Source: JAOUEA01 sp963821925
GTDB lineage: Bacteria > Actinomycetota > UBA4738 > HRBIN12
Length of the DNA stretch: 64,000 nucleotides
NCBI GenBank assembly: GCA_963821925.1
Contig: CAWGFO010000002.1
Location: 558,001 to 622,000, forward strand
Reading direction: 5' to 3'
A model generated the notes under the pieces. That model was not told the origin of the DNA. It worked only from the letters and a program-made list of their open reading frames with translations, and searched no databases. This document shows positions 40,505 through 48,676 of the stretch, in pieces (the first letter of the stretch is position 1; each line of letters opens with the position of its first letter). The position numbers and the translations under genes were made by a program.

Positions 40505-41421
40505 TGCGACGGATCGAGTACTACTTTCGGGAGACGGCGTCGGGGCTCCGGCGCAACGGCATCGTCGCGTTCGCGGCGATGTCGACCGCGTTCATCGCGC
40601 TCTTCCTGTTCGGGCTCGCGCTGCTGATCGCGCGGCAGTTCGACCTGGTGATCGACGCCTGGACCGGCAACGTCCAGGTGGCCGTGTACCTCACCGACCC
40701 CGTGAAGGACGAGAACGTCGCGCGGCTCACGACCACGCTGACGAACCTCGACGCGGTCTCCGAGGTCGCGTACGAGGACAAGACGGCGGCCTGCGAGCGC
40801 TTCAACAAGCTGTTCGCGAACCAGAAGGTGTTCCTCGAGAACGTGAACTGCGAGGAGGTGATCCCGGCCTCGCTCCGGGTGAACCTGGCCGACGCGTCGC
40901 AGTTCGGGCAGATCACGGCGGCGATGGGGTGCCAGCCCGACCCGGCGCAGAACGACAAGATCGTCTGCACGCAGCCCGGCGTCCGGGACGTGGCCGACTA
41001 CCGCGCGTTGCTCGACCGGCTCGTCGCGATCACCCGTGTGCTCTCGATCGGGATCCTCTCGATCGCGATGATCATGCTCGCGTCGGCGATCGCCCTCGTC
41101 GCGAACACCCTGCGGATGGGCATGTTCGCGCGCCGGAAGGAGATCGGCATCATGCGGCTGGTGGGCGCCACGAACTGGCGGATCCGCGTGCCGTTCCTGA
41201 TCGAGGGCCTGGTCGAGGCGCTGCTCGGCGCCCTGGCCGCGATCTTCGCCCTCTTCCTGATCAAGGTGATCTTCATCGATCGCCTGCGCGGCGAGATCTC
41301 GTTCTTCCCGCTGATCAAGAACTCCGACGTCCTGGCCGTCGCCCCGTGGATCCTGATCGCGGCCGTCGTGGTGGCCGTGATCGCCGGCACGATCGGGATG
41401 CGCCGCTTCCTCGACGTCTAG
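40504..41421 (+). CDS. ftsX: Cell division protein FtsX
   Basis: A 305-residue permease-like partner of FtsE. One TM (AAMSTAFIALFLFGLALLIA) is followed by an extracytoplasmic domain (residues 50-165) that docks hydrolases such as RipC in mycobacteria. Three more TMs follow (SIGILSIAMIMLASAIALVA; a segment in EGLVEALLGALAAIFALFLI; WILIAAVVVAVIAGTIG). The coupling segment FARRKEIGIMRLVGATNWRIR is typical. Two cysteine-bearing stretches in the outer domain (ACERF, NCEEV, MGCQPD, IVCTQPG) suggest disulfides. It starts inside the ftsE stop (TGATG). smpB follows 10 bases later. Confidence 0.96.
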   Translation: MRRIEYYFRETASGLRRNGIVAFAAMSTAFIALFLFGLALLIARQFDLVIDAWTGNVQVAVYLTDPVKDENVARLTTTLTNLDAVSEVAYEDKTAACERFNKLFANQKVFLENVNCEEVIPASLRVNLADASQFGQITAAMGCQPDPAQNDKIVCTQPGVRDVADYRALLDRLVAITRVLSIGILSIAMIMLASAIALVANTLRMGMFARRKEIGIMRLVGATNWRIRVPFLIEGLVEALLGALAAIFALFLIKVIFIDRLRGEISFFPLIKNSDVLAVAPWILIAAVVVAVIAGTIGMRRFLDV

Positions 41422-41431
41422 GCTCTCCGCC

Positions 41432-41902
41432 ATGACACGGCGCACCGAGGACGAGAAGACGGTCGCCTCGAACCGGCGGGCCCGCCACGACTACGCGATC
41501 CAAGAGACGCTGGAGGCGGGGATCCAGCTCACCGGCGACGAGGTGAAGTCGCTGCGCGGCGGCCGTGCTTCGCTCACGGACTGCTATGCCCGCGTGCGCG
41601 ACGGGGAGGCGTGGATCGAGGGTATGCACATCCCGCCGTACGAGCAGGGGGACGTGAAGCGCCATCTGCCGACGCGGCCCCGCAAGCTCCTCCTGCATCG
41701 GCGCGAGATCGAGAAGCTCGCCTCGCAGCAACAGGAGGAGCGCCTGGCGATCGTGCCCCTGCGCGTCTACTTCACGCACGGGATCGCGAAGGTCGAGCTC
41801 GGGGTCGGGCGGGGCAAGCGTGAGTTCGAGAAGCGACAGTCGATCGCGAAGCGCGAGAGCCAGCGCGAGATCGAGCGCGCGATGGGCCAGCAGCGCCGCT
41901 GA
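41432..41902 (+). CDS. smpB: SsrA-binding protein SmpB
   Basis: A 156-residue partner of tmRNA that mimics the codon-anticodon region in stalled ribosomes. It has NRRARHDYAIQETLEAGIQLTG-type opening, GDEVKSLRGGRASLTDCYA, EGMHIPPYEQGD, RPRKLLLHRREI and KVELGVGRGKREFEKRQ, then a basic tail that enters the mRNA channel. TAGGCT (41419-41424), made partly from the ftsX stop, lies seven bases before the ATG and suggests a separate leaderless start besides read-through from ftsEX. Its RNA partner gene begins 52 bases downstream. Confidence 0.97.
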   Translation: MTRRTEDEKTVASNRRARHDYAIQETLEAGIQLTGDEVKSLRGGRASLTDCYARVRDGEAWIEGMHIPPYEQGDVKRHLPTRPRKLLLHRREIEKLASQQQEERLAIVPLRVYFTHGIAKVELGVGRGKREFEKRQSIAKRESQREIERAMGQQRR

Positions 41903-41903
41903 C

Positions 41904-41933
41904 TTCAGGCGGTGTCGTCGCCGGCCGTATACT
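41904..41933 (+). promoter_or_regulatory. tmRNA gene promoter
   Basis: TATACT (41928-41933) with a weak TTCAGG (41904-41909) 18 bases upstream. Transcription would start near 41940 and RNase P would trim to the mature 5' end at 41954. Confidence 0.5.
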
Positions 41934-41953
41934 CGCAAGAGACAACTGCATAT

Positions 41954-42306
41954 GGGGGTGTACTGGCTTCGACCTGGACGATATTCGCCTGGGAGAAGCG
42001 GGCCGTGATCCCGGATGTCACGTTAAACGCCGGACCAAACACAAGCGCCGAAGACAACTACGCGCTCGCTGCCTAACTAGTTAGGTAGCCGGGCCCTCCC
42101 GGATCGCCTGCGGCCGGGAGACGCCCGTCACTCAGCAGGCTCACTCCATCGGTTCCGCCCGGGGGCCGGAGGAGGACACCGAACCTGGGCTGGCCGAGGG
42201 GTGCTCTGCCGGTGGGAGCCCCGAGGCGAGATCTATCCACCAGGCTGCGCCCGGAGAAGTCCCAGACGGTCGGCTAGGCACGGGGGTTCGATTCCCCCCA
42301 CCTCCA
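41954..42306 (+). ncRNA. ssrA: Transfer-messenger RNA (tmRNA)
   Basis: About 353 bases, rescuing stalled ribosomes with SmpB. The 5' end GGGGGTG pairs with CACCTCC (42299-42305) as the acceptor stem, followed by discriminator A; CCA is not encoded. The T-arm GGGGGTTCGATTCCCCC lies at 42282-42298. The tag frame ends AAC ACA AGC GCC GAA GAC AAC TAC GCG CTC GCT GCC TAA (stop at 42074), giving ...NTSAEDNYALAA. The usual GCA resume codon is not obvious; the codons ahead are GGA CCA, so the first tag residue is uncertain. The stretch 41903-42325 has no protein gene. Confidence 0.95.
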
Positions 42307-42314
42307 CGATGACG

Positions 42315-42341
42315 CGACGCCCGGTCTACGGCCGGGCGTCG
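42315..42341. terminator. tmRNA terminator hairpin
   Basis: CGACGCCCGG (42315-42324) pairs with CCGGGCGTCG (42332-42341) around a seven-base loop. The stop codon of the converging cyclase gene (42326-42328) is inside the loop, so the hairpin can serve both strands. Confidence 0.65.
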
Positions 42342-45300
42342 TCGTATCCGGTGCCGAGGCCCGCGAGCGTAGCGGTCGCGGCCTCGGCGATCGGTCCGGC
42401 GTCATCGTCGCGGCCGAGGGCTCGCAGACATCGAGCCCTTCCGGCGAGCGCGTGGCCCACCTCGAGCGGCACCCCGAACGCCTCCCAGCCCGCGGCGGCC
42501 TCGGCGAACGCGACCTCCGCGGGCCCGACGTCGCCGGCCGCCTCTGCGAGGAGAGCTCTCCCGGACGCCACCGCCAGCAGGACCCGATGGGAGTGCACGG
42601 CACGCTCGCCCACGATGCGGGCGGCCACCGTCGGGTCGCCCGCCGCGATCGCGACCCGCGCGACCTCGGGCGACTGGATCTCGCGGTACTCGGCGGGACC
42701 GCCCTCGGTCAGCTCATCGAACTCACGGAGCCGGGCGAGCGCCTCGTCATGAGCGCCGGATGCGACCTCCACGAGCGCCGCCGAGATCAAGGCCGGCGCG
42801 AGGATCTGTAGGTCCTCGATCGTGCGCGCGAGCGGCAGCAGTCGCTCGATCTCTGGCCGCGCCGCGGTGACGTTGCCCCGGTGCGCGAGCACCCGGGCCC
42901 GGTAGCTCGCGGCCGCCGCCTCGATCTGGACCTCGCCATGTTCCTTCGCCCATGCCTCGAGCTCGTCGGCGAGCGCGAGGATCTCGTCCCACTCGCCGGC
43001 GTCGAAGCGCAGCCACAGGCTCTCGGTGCGCGACCAGAGGGCCTGGTGTGGCAGACCACGCTGCTCGCAGAGCGCCACGGCCTCCGCGTTCATCGCGAGT
43101 GCGGCGCGCGGACCCTCCTCCATCGCGATCCACTCGTTGAGGTAGGAATACGAGGTCACGATGTCGAGCGCGCTCCCGTCGGTCCGTGCGAGCGCGAGCG
43201 CCTCGCGCAGGTCGTCGACGCCCTCCATGTCACCCAACTCGCACCGGGCGTTCCCGCGCAGGTGCAGCGCCATCAGCCTCACCACCGGCGCCCGTGACAC
43301 CGAGAGCGCCCGGGCGGCCCAGTCCAGCGAGGCCTCCGAGTGGCCCGCGAACATCTCGGCCTCTGACCGGGCCGCGTACAGCTCCGCGAGCACCGGCCCG
43401 GGCGGAAGATCGGTGAGCAGGTCGATCGCCCGATCGAGCACCTCGATCGCCTCACCGGTCTCACCGGACAGGCCGAGCTGGAAGTAGAGCCGGCGCATCA
43501 GGCCCGCCGCGCCTTCTCTGTCGTCATGCGCGAGCGCGAGGTCGATCCCCTCGCGGTAGGCGGCGATCGCCGAGTCGGAGTCGAGCTCCCCGGTGCGCCA
43601 CCCGACGCTCGTGGCGAGCCGGATCAGCTCGGGCCGCTCCAGGGCGTCGGGGGGCGTGAGCGCCAGGGCCTGCCGGTAGTGCTCGCCGGCCCGCGGCATG
43701 TCGAGCGCCATCTGCCGGTCGCCCGCGAGCTTCAGCGCTCGACGGGCCGACGCCTCGAGGGTGGACAGGTCGTCGAGCATCCCGGCCGACCGCGCGAGCT
43801 CGAGCGCGCGGACGGCGTGCGAGGCCAGCAGGTCGGTGCGGTCGGCGGCCTGGTCGGCGGCCGTGGCCTCGAGCCACTCTGCCACCACGCGGTGCCGGCG
43901 AGCCCGCTCGGCCCGGGGGAGCTGCCCATAGGCGACGTCCCGGATCAGCGCGTGCGCGAACGCGAACCCGCCGCCGTCGTCGGCCGAGGCCGCGGCCTCG
44001 CGCCGGATCAGGCCGCGCCGCTGCAGCTCCCGCAGGGACCGGTCGAGGCCGGCCACCGCGGGGTCGAGCGCTTCGAGCGCGGCGGTCCAGAACCGGTCGC
44101 CCACCACCGCGGCGTCCTGCAGGAGGGACCGTTCGGCGTGCCCGAGCGAATCGAGGCGGGCGGCGATCAGCGCCTGCACCGACTCGGGCACGCTGATCAC
44201 GGGGGCGCCGTCGCCGTCGAGGTCGCCGGGGTCGATGTCCTGGTCCTCGAGCATGTGCACGAACTCGAGCGCGTACAGCGGATTGCCGCCCGCGCGGCTC
44301 ATCAGCGGGGTCTGCGTGTCGGCGGGGAGCACCGATCGCAGGAGCAGTGCCCCGAGCAGCTCACGCATCTCGGCCTCGTCCAACGGCGAGAGCGAGATCG
44401 TGGTGGCGTTCGCCTTCCCGCCACCCCACGCTGGATGCGACGTGAACAGTTCCGGACGGGCCGTGACGAGCACGAACAAGGGGACGTCGCCCGCGGCCGA
44501 GACCAGGTGGTCCAGGAACTCGAGCATGGCGTCGTCGGCCCAATGGAGATCCTCGATCACGAGGATCGCGGGACGACGGTTCGACGCGGCCTCGAGGAAC
44601 CGCGTCCACGCCGCGAAGAGTTCCTCACGCGGCGCGCCGGCGGCGTCGTCCTCACCCGGCAGGCCGAGGAGCGGGGCGAGCCGGTCACGCAGCCACTGGC
44701 GGTCGGCGTGGCGGGCGTCCACGGCCGCGACGGCCGCGTCGAGCTTGGTGCTGACGGCGTCGCGTCCGTCACCGGGCGCCACGCCGACGATCGCGCGGAC
44801 GGCCTCCTCGAGCGACGCGAACGTGATCGACTCGCCGTAGGGGAGGCAGCGCCCGCGGAACCACCCCGTCTGCTTCTCCTGGGCGCGGACGTGCTCGCCG
44901 AGGTCGGCCAGCAGGCGTGTCTTCCCGATGCCGGGCTCGCCTACGACCGTCACGAGGTGCGGGCATCGCTCGCGTTCGGTGCGCTCGAGGAGCTCGCGGA
45001 GGAGGAGCCGCTCGCGGGAGCGGCCGACGAACGGCGGCGGGTCGTCCTCGTCGCGGTCGAGCGCCGACGGCAGCAGGGCGTCGGCGCGCCAGATCGCGAC
45101 GGGCTCGGCCTTGCCCTTCAGCTCGACGTCGCCGAGCGACTCGTAGGTGACCACGCCGCGCGTCGCGCGCTGGGTGGCCTCGCCCACGACGACCCCACCG
45201 ATCGGCGCCACCGACTGGATCCGGGAGGCCGTGTTCACGACGTCCCCCGCGACGCTCTCGCCGATCTGTGGGCCCGCGCCGAAGGAGACGACCGCCTCGC

Positions 45301-45784
45301 CGGTCGTCACGGCCACGCGGACCGGCATCTGCATCGCGTTCACGCGATCGCGGATCGCGAGCGCGGCCCGGACGGCACGTTCGGCGTCGTCCTCGTGCGC
45401 GATCGGCGCGCCGAACACCCCCATCGCGGCATCGCCGATGAACTTGTCGAGCGTGCCCCCGAAGCGCTGGATCTCCTCCTTCGCGAGCTCGTGGAAGGGC
45501 ACGAGGATCCGCCGCACGTCCTCGGGGTCGGCGCGATCTGAGCGCTGGGTGAACCCGGCGAGGTCGGCGAACAGGATCGAGACGATGCGGCGTTCCTCGA
45601 CGGGGGTGGGCACCGCGGGGGCGTCATCCCCGATCTGGGTGCCGCATCCCTGGCAGAAGCGGGCGCGCAGCGGGACGGAGGCGCCGCACGCGGGGCACGT
45701 GCGCGCGAGACGCGCGCCGCACGACGAGCAGAACCGCGCCTCGTCGTCGTTCGGGGCGCTGCAGGAGGGACAGGAGAGCGCCAC
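42326..45784 (-). CDS. Zinc-ribbon / class III adenylate cyclase / AAA ATPase / helical-repeat protein
   Basis: A 1152-residue multidomain protein. Residues 1-55 are two zinc ribbons (CPSC..CSSCG and CPAC..CQGCG). A class III nucleotide cyclase domain follows (about 65-235), with metal Asp in SILFADLAGFT, Lys/Asp in LDKFIGDAAMGVFG and the Asn/Arg pair in VVNTASRIQS, so it looks active. An AAA_16-type ATPase (Walker A VVGEPGIGKT, Walker B LVIEDLHWADD) comes next, then about 500 residues of TPR-like helices. This is the layout of large actinobacterial cyclase-ATPase regulators; no DNA-binding HTH is seen. The GTG start lies alone with no near partner. The ligand it senses is unknown. Confidence 0.9.
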   Translation of the reverse strand: MALSCPSCSAPNDDEARFCSSCGARLARTCPACGASVPLRARFCQGCGTQIGDDAPAVPTPVEERRIVSILFADLAGFTQRSDRADPEDVRRILVPFHELAKEEIQRFGGTLDKFIGDAAMGVFGAPIAHEDDAERAVRAALAIRDRVNAMQMPVRVAVTTGEAVVSFGAGPQIGESVAGDVVNTASRIQSVAPIGGVVVGEATQRATRGVVTYESLGDVELKGKAEPVAIWRADALLPSALDRDEDDPPPFVGRSRERLLLRELLERTERERCPHLVTVVGEPGIGKTRLLADLGEHVRAQEKQTGWFRGRCLPYGESITFASLEEAVRAIVGVAPGDGRDAVSTKLDAAVAAVDARHADRQWLRDRLAPLLGLPGEDDAAGAPREELFAAWTRFLEAASNRRPAILVIEDLHWADDAMLEFLDHLVSAAGDVPLFVLVTARPELFTSHPAWGGGKANATTISLSPLDEAEMRELLGALLLRSVLPADTQTPLMSRAGGNPLYALEFVHMLEDQDIDPGDLDGDGAPVISVPESVQALIAARLDSLGHAERSLLQDAAVVGDRFWTAALEALDPAVAGLDRSLRELQRRGLIRREAAASADDGGGFAFAHALIRDVAYGQLPRAERARRHRVVAEWLEATAADQAADRTDLLASHAVRALELARSAGMLDDLSTLEASARRALKLAGDRQMALDMPRAGEHYRQALALTPPDALERPELIRLATSVGWRTGELDSDSAIAAYREGIDLALAHDDREGAAGLMRRLYFQLGLSGETGEAIEVLDRAIDLLTDLPPGPVLAELYAARSEAEMFAGHSEASLDWAARALSVSRAPVVRLMALHLRGNARCELGDMEGVDDLREALALARTDGSALDIVTSYSYLNEWIAMEEGPRAALAMNAEAVALCEQRGLPHQALWSRTESLWLRFDAGEWDEILALADELEAWAKEHGEVQIEAAAASYRARVLAHRGNVTAARPEIERLLPLARTIEDLQILAPALISAALVEVASGAHDEALARLREFDELTEGGPAEYREIQSPEVARVAIAAGDPTVAARIVGERAVHSHRVLLAVASGRALLAEAAGDVGPAEVAFAEAAAGWEAFGVPLEVGHALAGRARCLRALGRDDDAGPIAEAATATLAGLGTGYDDARP

Positions 45785-45821
45785 GGCGCGAGTCTATCCG
45801 AGGGTGCCGAGAAGGCCGGAG

Positions 45822-46250
45822 TCAGGCGACGACCGTGAGCGTGACGTCGTGGCCGCGCGCCGCGTCGACCTCGATGCGCGCGCCCGTGGCGAGTGCCGCG
45901 TACGTCTCGGGGTCGAGGACCACCACGGGCACCTCGATCCCGTAGAGCTCCGCGGCCACGAGCGCGCCCAGCGCGACGATCCCGTCCGGCTCACCAAGCA
46001 GGAACGCGGACGGCGCGACGCCGGTCCGGGCCGCCTCGGTGAGCACGTACGAGCTGGAGCTGCTCCCGCGGCCGGAGGGCATCACGACGACCTTCCCGGC
46101 GAGCGGCTGGCCGACCTGCGGATGGTGGATGTCGATGAGCTCGCCGGTCAGCGGATCGAGCCCGCCCCACAGGCTCAGCGGCTCGTCGAGAACGATGAGC
46201 TCACCCGCCGCGATCCCGGGTACGAGGATCCGGGAACGGTCAATCGCCAC
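45822..46250 (-). CDS. Aconitase X swivel domain, small subunit (DUF126)
   Basis: A 142-residue protein. It begins MAIDRSRILVPGIAAGELIVLDEPLS-like sequence and shows GGLDPLTGELIDIHHPQ, VVVMPSGRGSSSSSYVL (phosphate/active-site Ser loop) and DGIVALGALVA, the swivel domain of aconitase X. GTG 46250 was chosen; it overlaps the end of the large subunit gene by 11 bases. Together the two subunits form a hydro-lyase with a Fe-S or metal site. Known activities are cis-3-hydroxy-L-proline dehydration in bacteria and mevalonate 5-phosphate dehydration in archaea; which applies here is not clear. Confidence 0.88.
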   Translation of the reverse strand: MAIDRSRILVPGIAAGELIVLDEPLSLWGGLDPLTGELIDIHHPQVGQPLAGKVVVMPSGRGSSSSSYVLTEAARTGVAPSAFLLGEPDGIVALGALVAAELYGIEVPVVVLDPETYAALATGARIEVDAARGHDVTLTVVA

Positions 46251-47505
46251 TCCAGAGCTCCTCGTCGCGCACGATCGCACCGGCCGAGGCGCTCCGCACG
46301 CATTCCTCCATGCTGCCGAACGCGGTGTCGAACCCCAGGTTCCCGGGCGCATACCAGGCCCACTTCGCGGAGTCGGTCATGATCGGGGCGTCCGTCTCGT
46401 GGATCACCGGCGTGATGTAGGTGCAGGTGTCGGAGACGAGCGTGACGCCGGCGCGCTCGAGCTCGTCGGTCAGCCCCCGTTCGTCGGCCCTCGCGCGGGT
46501 GTCCCGGCCGACGTTCGCATACAACGGGACGCTCGGCCTGGAGTCCGCCACGAGGGCCGCGAGCCGTTCGAGCCCGTCGAGCGAGAGATGCGGCGTGCCG
46601 ACACTCACCGCGCCGATCGACGTCCCCGGGCCGACCGTGCTCAGCTCGTCCCGGGCGGCGCGCAGATCCGCGGTGGTGATCGACTCGGTGCGCGCGAGCT
46701 CCCCACCGCCGGTCGCGACCGCGAGGGTCGGGGCCTCCGGGGTCACGCCCACCGCATGGAACATCGCGACCGCGCCCGAGGAAGCCGCTCCGGCTCCGAG
46801 CGCCCGCAGGTGATCCTCGGGCGTTGCGGCGGCGAGCCCCACGATCGCCGGCACCTCGGTGCCCGCCCGTCGGCCGACGACGTGGCCCACGGTGGCCGCC
46901 CCAGCCTCGGAGGACGCGAGGGTGTCAGGCACGTCTTCGAGCGAGAAGACCGCGGTCGCGCGCCGCCCCTCGTCCGTGTGCAGGCCGGCGAACGGCGCCC
47001 GCCCGGTGATCGCGCAGCAGATGTCGATGAAGTCGCCGTACCGGTTCGTGCGAGCGCCGAGCACGCTGTTCGCGAAGACGATCGCGTTGGACTCGGCCCA
47101 GGCGATCTGTTCGCCGAACACCGGCCGCCCGGGCAGCTGGTAGGGGGCGCACGTCCAGGTCGCCCGGCAGCCCATCGAGACGTACGCATCCATCAGCTCG
47201 CGGGCTTCCGCGGCCGCGGCCCGGTCGAGGTGCACGAGCTCGGGATGCAGCAGATCGAGCGAAGAGACGTTCAGGGTCGTAGGGACCGCGACGCGCCCGC
47301 CGCCGTCCACGAGCCGTCGGGCGAAGTCCAGTCCGGCGCGCCCGTGGTACAGGCAGCCGTCGATGTGCGCGGCCGTGACGTCGATCAGGCGGGGCGCGTC
47401 CATCACCTCGGCCATCGCGACGACGATGCGCATCGCGAGGGCGGCGGTCTCGCCGCGCGTTCCGCCCAGCGCGGCGCGGTCCTCGGGGGTCAGCTCCACT
47501 GGCAC
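46240..47505 (-). CDS. Aconitase X catalytic subunit (DUF521)
   Basis: A 421-residue protein starting MPVELTPEDRAALGGTRGE. Conserved blocks are IDVTAAHIDGCLYHG, GCRATWTCAPYQ, SNAIVFANSVLGARTNRYGDFIDICCAITGRAP and LVSDTCTYITPV, which hold the three cysteines expected to bind the metal or Fe-S centre. GTG 47505 was chosen; GTG 47499 is also possible. The start faces the metallo-beta-lactamase gene 36 bases away. No proline racemase, transporter or mevalonate-pathway gene is near, so context does not settle the substrate. Large and small subunits are separate genes, not fused as in type I enzymes. Confidence 0.9.
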   Translation of the reverse strand: MPVELTPEDRAALGGTRGETAALAMRIVVAMAEVMDAPRLIDVTAAHIDGCLYHGRAGLDFARRLVDGGGRVAVPTTLNVSSLDLLHPELVHLDRAAAAEARELMDAYVSMGCRATWTCAPYQLPGRPVFGEQIAWAESNAIVFANSVLGARTNRYGDFIDICCAITGRAPFAGLHTDEGRRATAVFSLEDVPDTLASSEAGAATVGHVVGRRAGTEVPAIVGLAAATPEDHLRALGAGAASSGAVAMFHAVGVTPEAPTLAVATGGGELARTESITTADLRAARDELSTVGPGTSIGAVSVGTPHLSLDGLERLAALVADSRPSVPLYANVGRDTRARADERGLTDELERAGVTLVSDTCTYITPVIHETDAPIMTDSAKWAWYAPGNLGFDTAFGSMEECVRSASAGAIVRDEELWSGD

Positions 47506-47541
47506 CGAAGCATCTTCGCACCGCGTCCGTAGGATGGCGCG

Positions 47542-48162
47542 ATGCGGCGGATCGACGCGGTGCGGATCCCGGGCGTCTACGCGAACACCGACCCCCCGGA
47601 GGCGATCGAGAACAACGTCTGGGTGATCGGGGACGACCACGAGGTGCTCGTGGTCGACGCCTCCCATGACATCACGCCGATCCTCGCCACGATCGACGGT
47701 CGTCGCGTCAGGCAGATCGTGTGCACGCACGGCCACTGGGACCACGTGAACCGCGCCTTGGCGCTGCAGGGGGCCATCGACGCGCCGGTCGCGCTTCACC
47801 CTGCCGACCGGATGCTCTGGGACGAGCTCCACGCGTTGCCGCCCGACCTCGACCTGGCGGCGGACGACCTGCTGCTGATCGGCGGTCTCGAGCTGAAGGT
47901 GCTGCACACGCCCGGCCACACGCCGGGGAGCGTCTGCCTCTACGACCAGGCCGGCACGCTCTTCTCGGGGGACACCCTGTTCGAAGGTGGCCCGGGCACG
48001 ACCGCGATCCGGTTCGGCGACTTCGAGGTGATCATCCGCTCGATCAGTGAGCAGCTCCTCGTGCTGCCGGGCGAGACGGCGGTGCATACGGGCCACGGTC
48101 CGAGCACGACGATCGGTGCCGAGGCGCCGCACCTCCCCGCGTGGATCCGACGTGGGTGGTGA
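47542..48162 (+). CDS. Metallo-beta-lactamase-fold hydrolase
   Basis: A 206-residue glyoxalase II-like enzyme. Zinc sites are HTHGHWDHVNRA (HxHxDH), the third His in LHTPGHTPGS, Asp in FSGDTLFEGGPG and the last His in HTGHGPSTTIG. The signature fits MBL-fold hydrolases acting on thioesters such as S-lactoyl-thiols (mycothiol in actinobacteria), but the substrate is not proven. TAGGAT (47530-47535) ends six bases before the ATG, suggesting leaderless transcription. The next gene starts four bases after its stop. Confidence 0.92.
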   Translation: MRRIDAVRIPGVYANTDPPEAIENNVWVIGDDHEVLVVDASHDITPILATIDGRRVRQIVCTHGHWDHVNRALALQGAIDAPVALHPADRMLWDELHALPPDLDLAADDLLLIGGLELKVLHTPGHTPGSVCLYDQAGTLFSGDTLFEGGPGTTAIRFGDFEVIIRSISEQLLVLPGETAVHTGHGPSTTIGAEAPHLPAWIRRGW

Positions 48163-48166
48163 CCGC

Positions 48167-48676
48167 GTGACTGACCGGCCCCCCGCCTGGGCGATCGAGG
48201 GCGCGCTGAACCCGACGATCCTCCGGATCCACGTCACCGAGGCGCTCACCGACCGCACGATCGTCGTGTGCCCGCCCGAGGATGCCCCCGCGCCGTTCGA
48301 CGCGGTGGTCGAGATCGAGGGCGTGCGTGGGCTCGACCTGCACCGGCACCGCGTGCGGGTGAACCTGGAGCCCGGCGCCCGCCGAGCGGCCGTCTCGCGG
48401 GTGGCCGCACGGCTGCTCGAGGCGGCGTGGGGCGCCGAGGAGCCGCTCCCGCTCGACGAGGGGCCCCGCGCGTTCAGCGTCGACCACACCGGACCCCGGC
48501 TCGTGGCCGAGAGCCCGGTGATGGCGGCGAAGCAGGGGGACACGACGCTGATCCGCGTGTTCGAGGTGCCGGGTGTGGTCGAGGCGATCGCGGGCGACGG
48601 TCTGGTGCTGGTGCGGCTGGGCAGGCTGTTCGCGTGGGACGACGTCGAGGCCGAGGTGTCGGCCGCGCTCGCCTAG
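48167..48676 (+). CDS. Hypothetical protein with two Nfu_N-like segments
   Basis: A 169-residue protein. Two stretches look alike and resemble the Nfu/NifU N-terminal domain. The first includes NPTILRIHVTEAL ... VVEIEGVRGLDLHRHRVRVNL. The second is TLIRVFEVPGVVEAIAGDGLVLVRLGRLFAWDDVEAEVSAAL. In Nfu_N the pattern is 'phe-x-ile-pro-gly-val ... val-thr-val' followed by a helix. No CxxC Fe-S scaffold domain follows, so it is not a complete Nfu protein. It is probably co-transcribed with the metallo-hydrolase. The stop overlaps the convergent phosphodiesterase stop. The function is not known. Confidence 0.7.
   Translation: MTDRPPAWAIEGALNPTILRIHVTEALTDRTIVVCPPEDAPAPFDAVVEIEGVRGLDLHRHRVRVNLEPGARRAAVSRVAARLLEAAWGAEEPLPLDEGPRAFSVDHTGPRLVAESPVMAAKQGDTTLIRVFEVPGVVEAIAGDGLVLVRLGRLFAWDDVEAEVSAALA

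Noticed and set aside
42280..42306. A tRNA T-arm (GGTTCGATTCC) suggesting a tRNA gene
   Set aside because: It is the 3' half of the tmRNA tRNA-like domain, paired with the 5' end at 41954.
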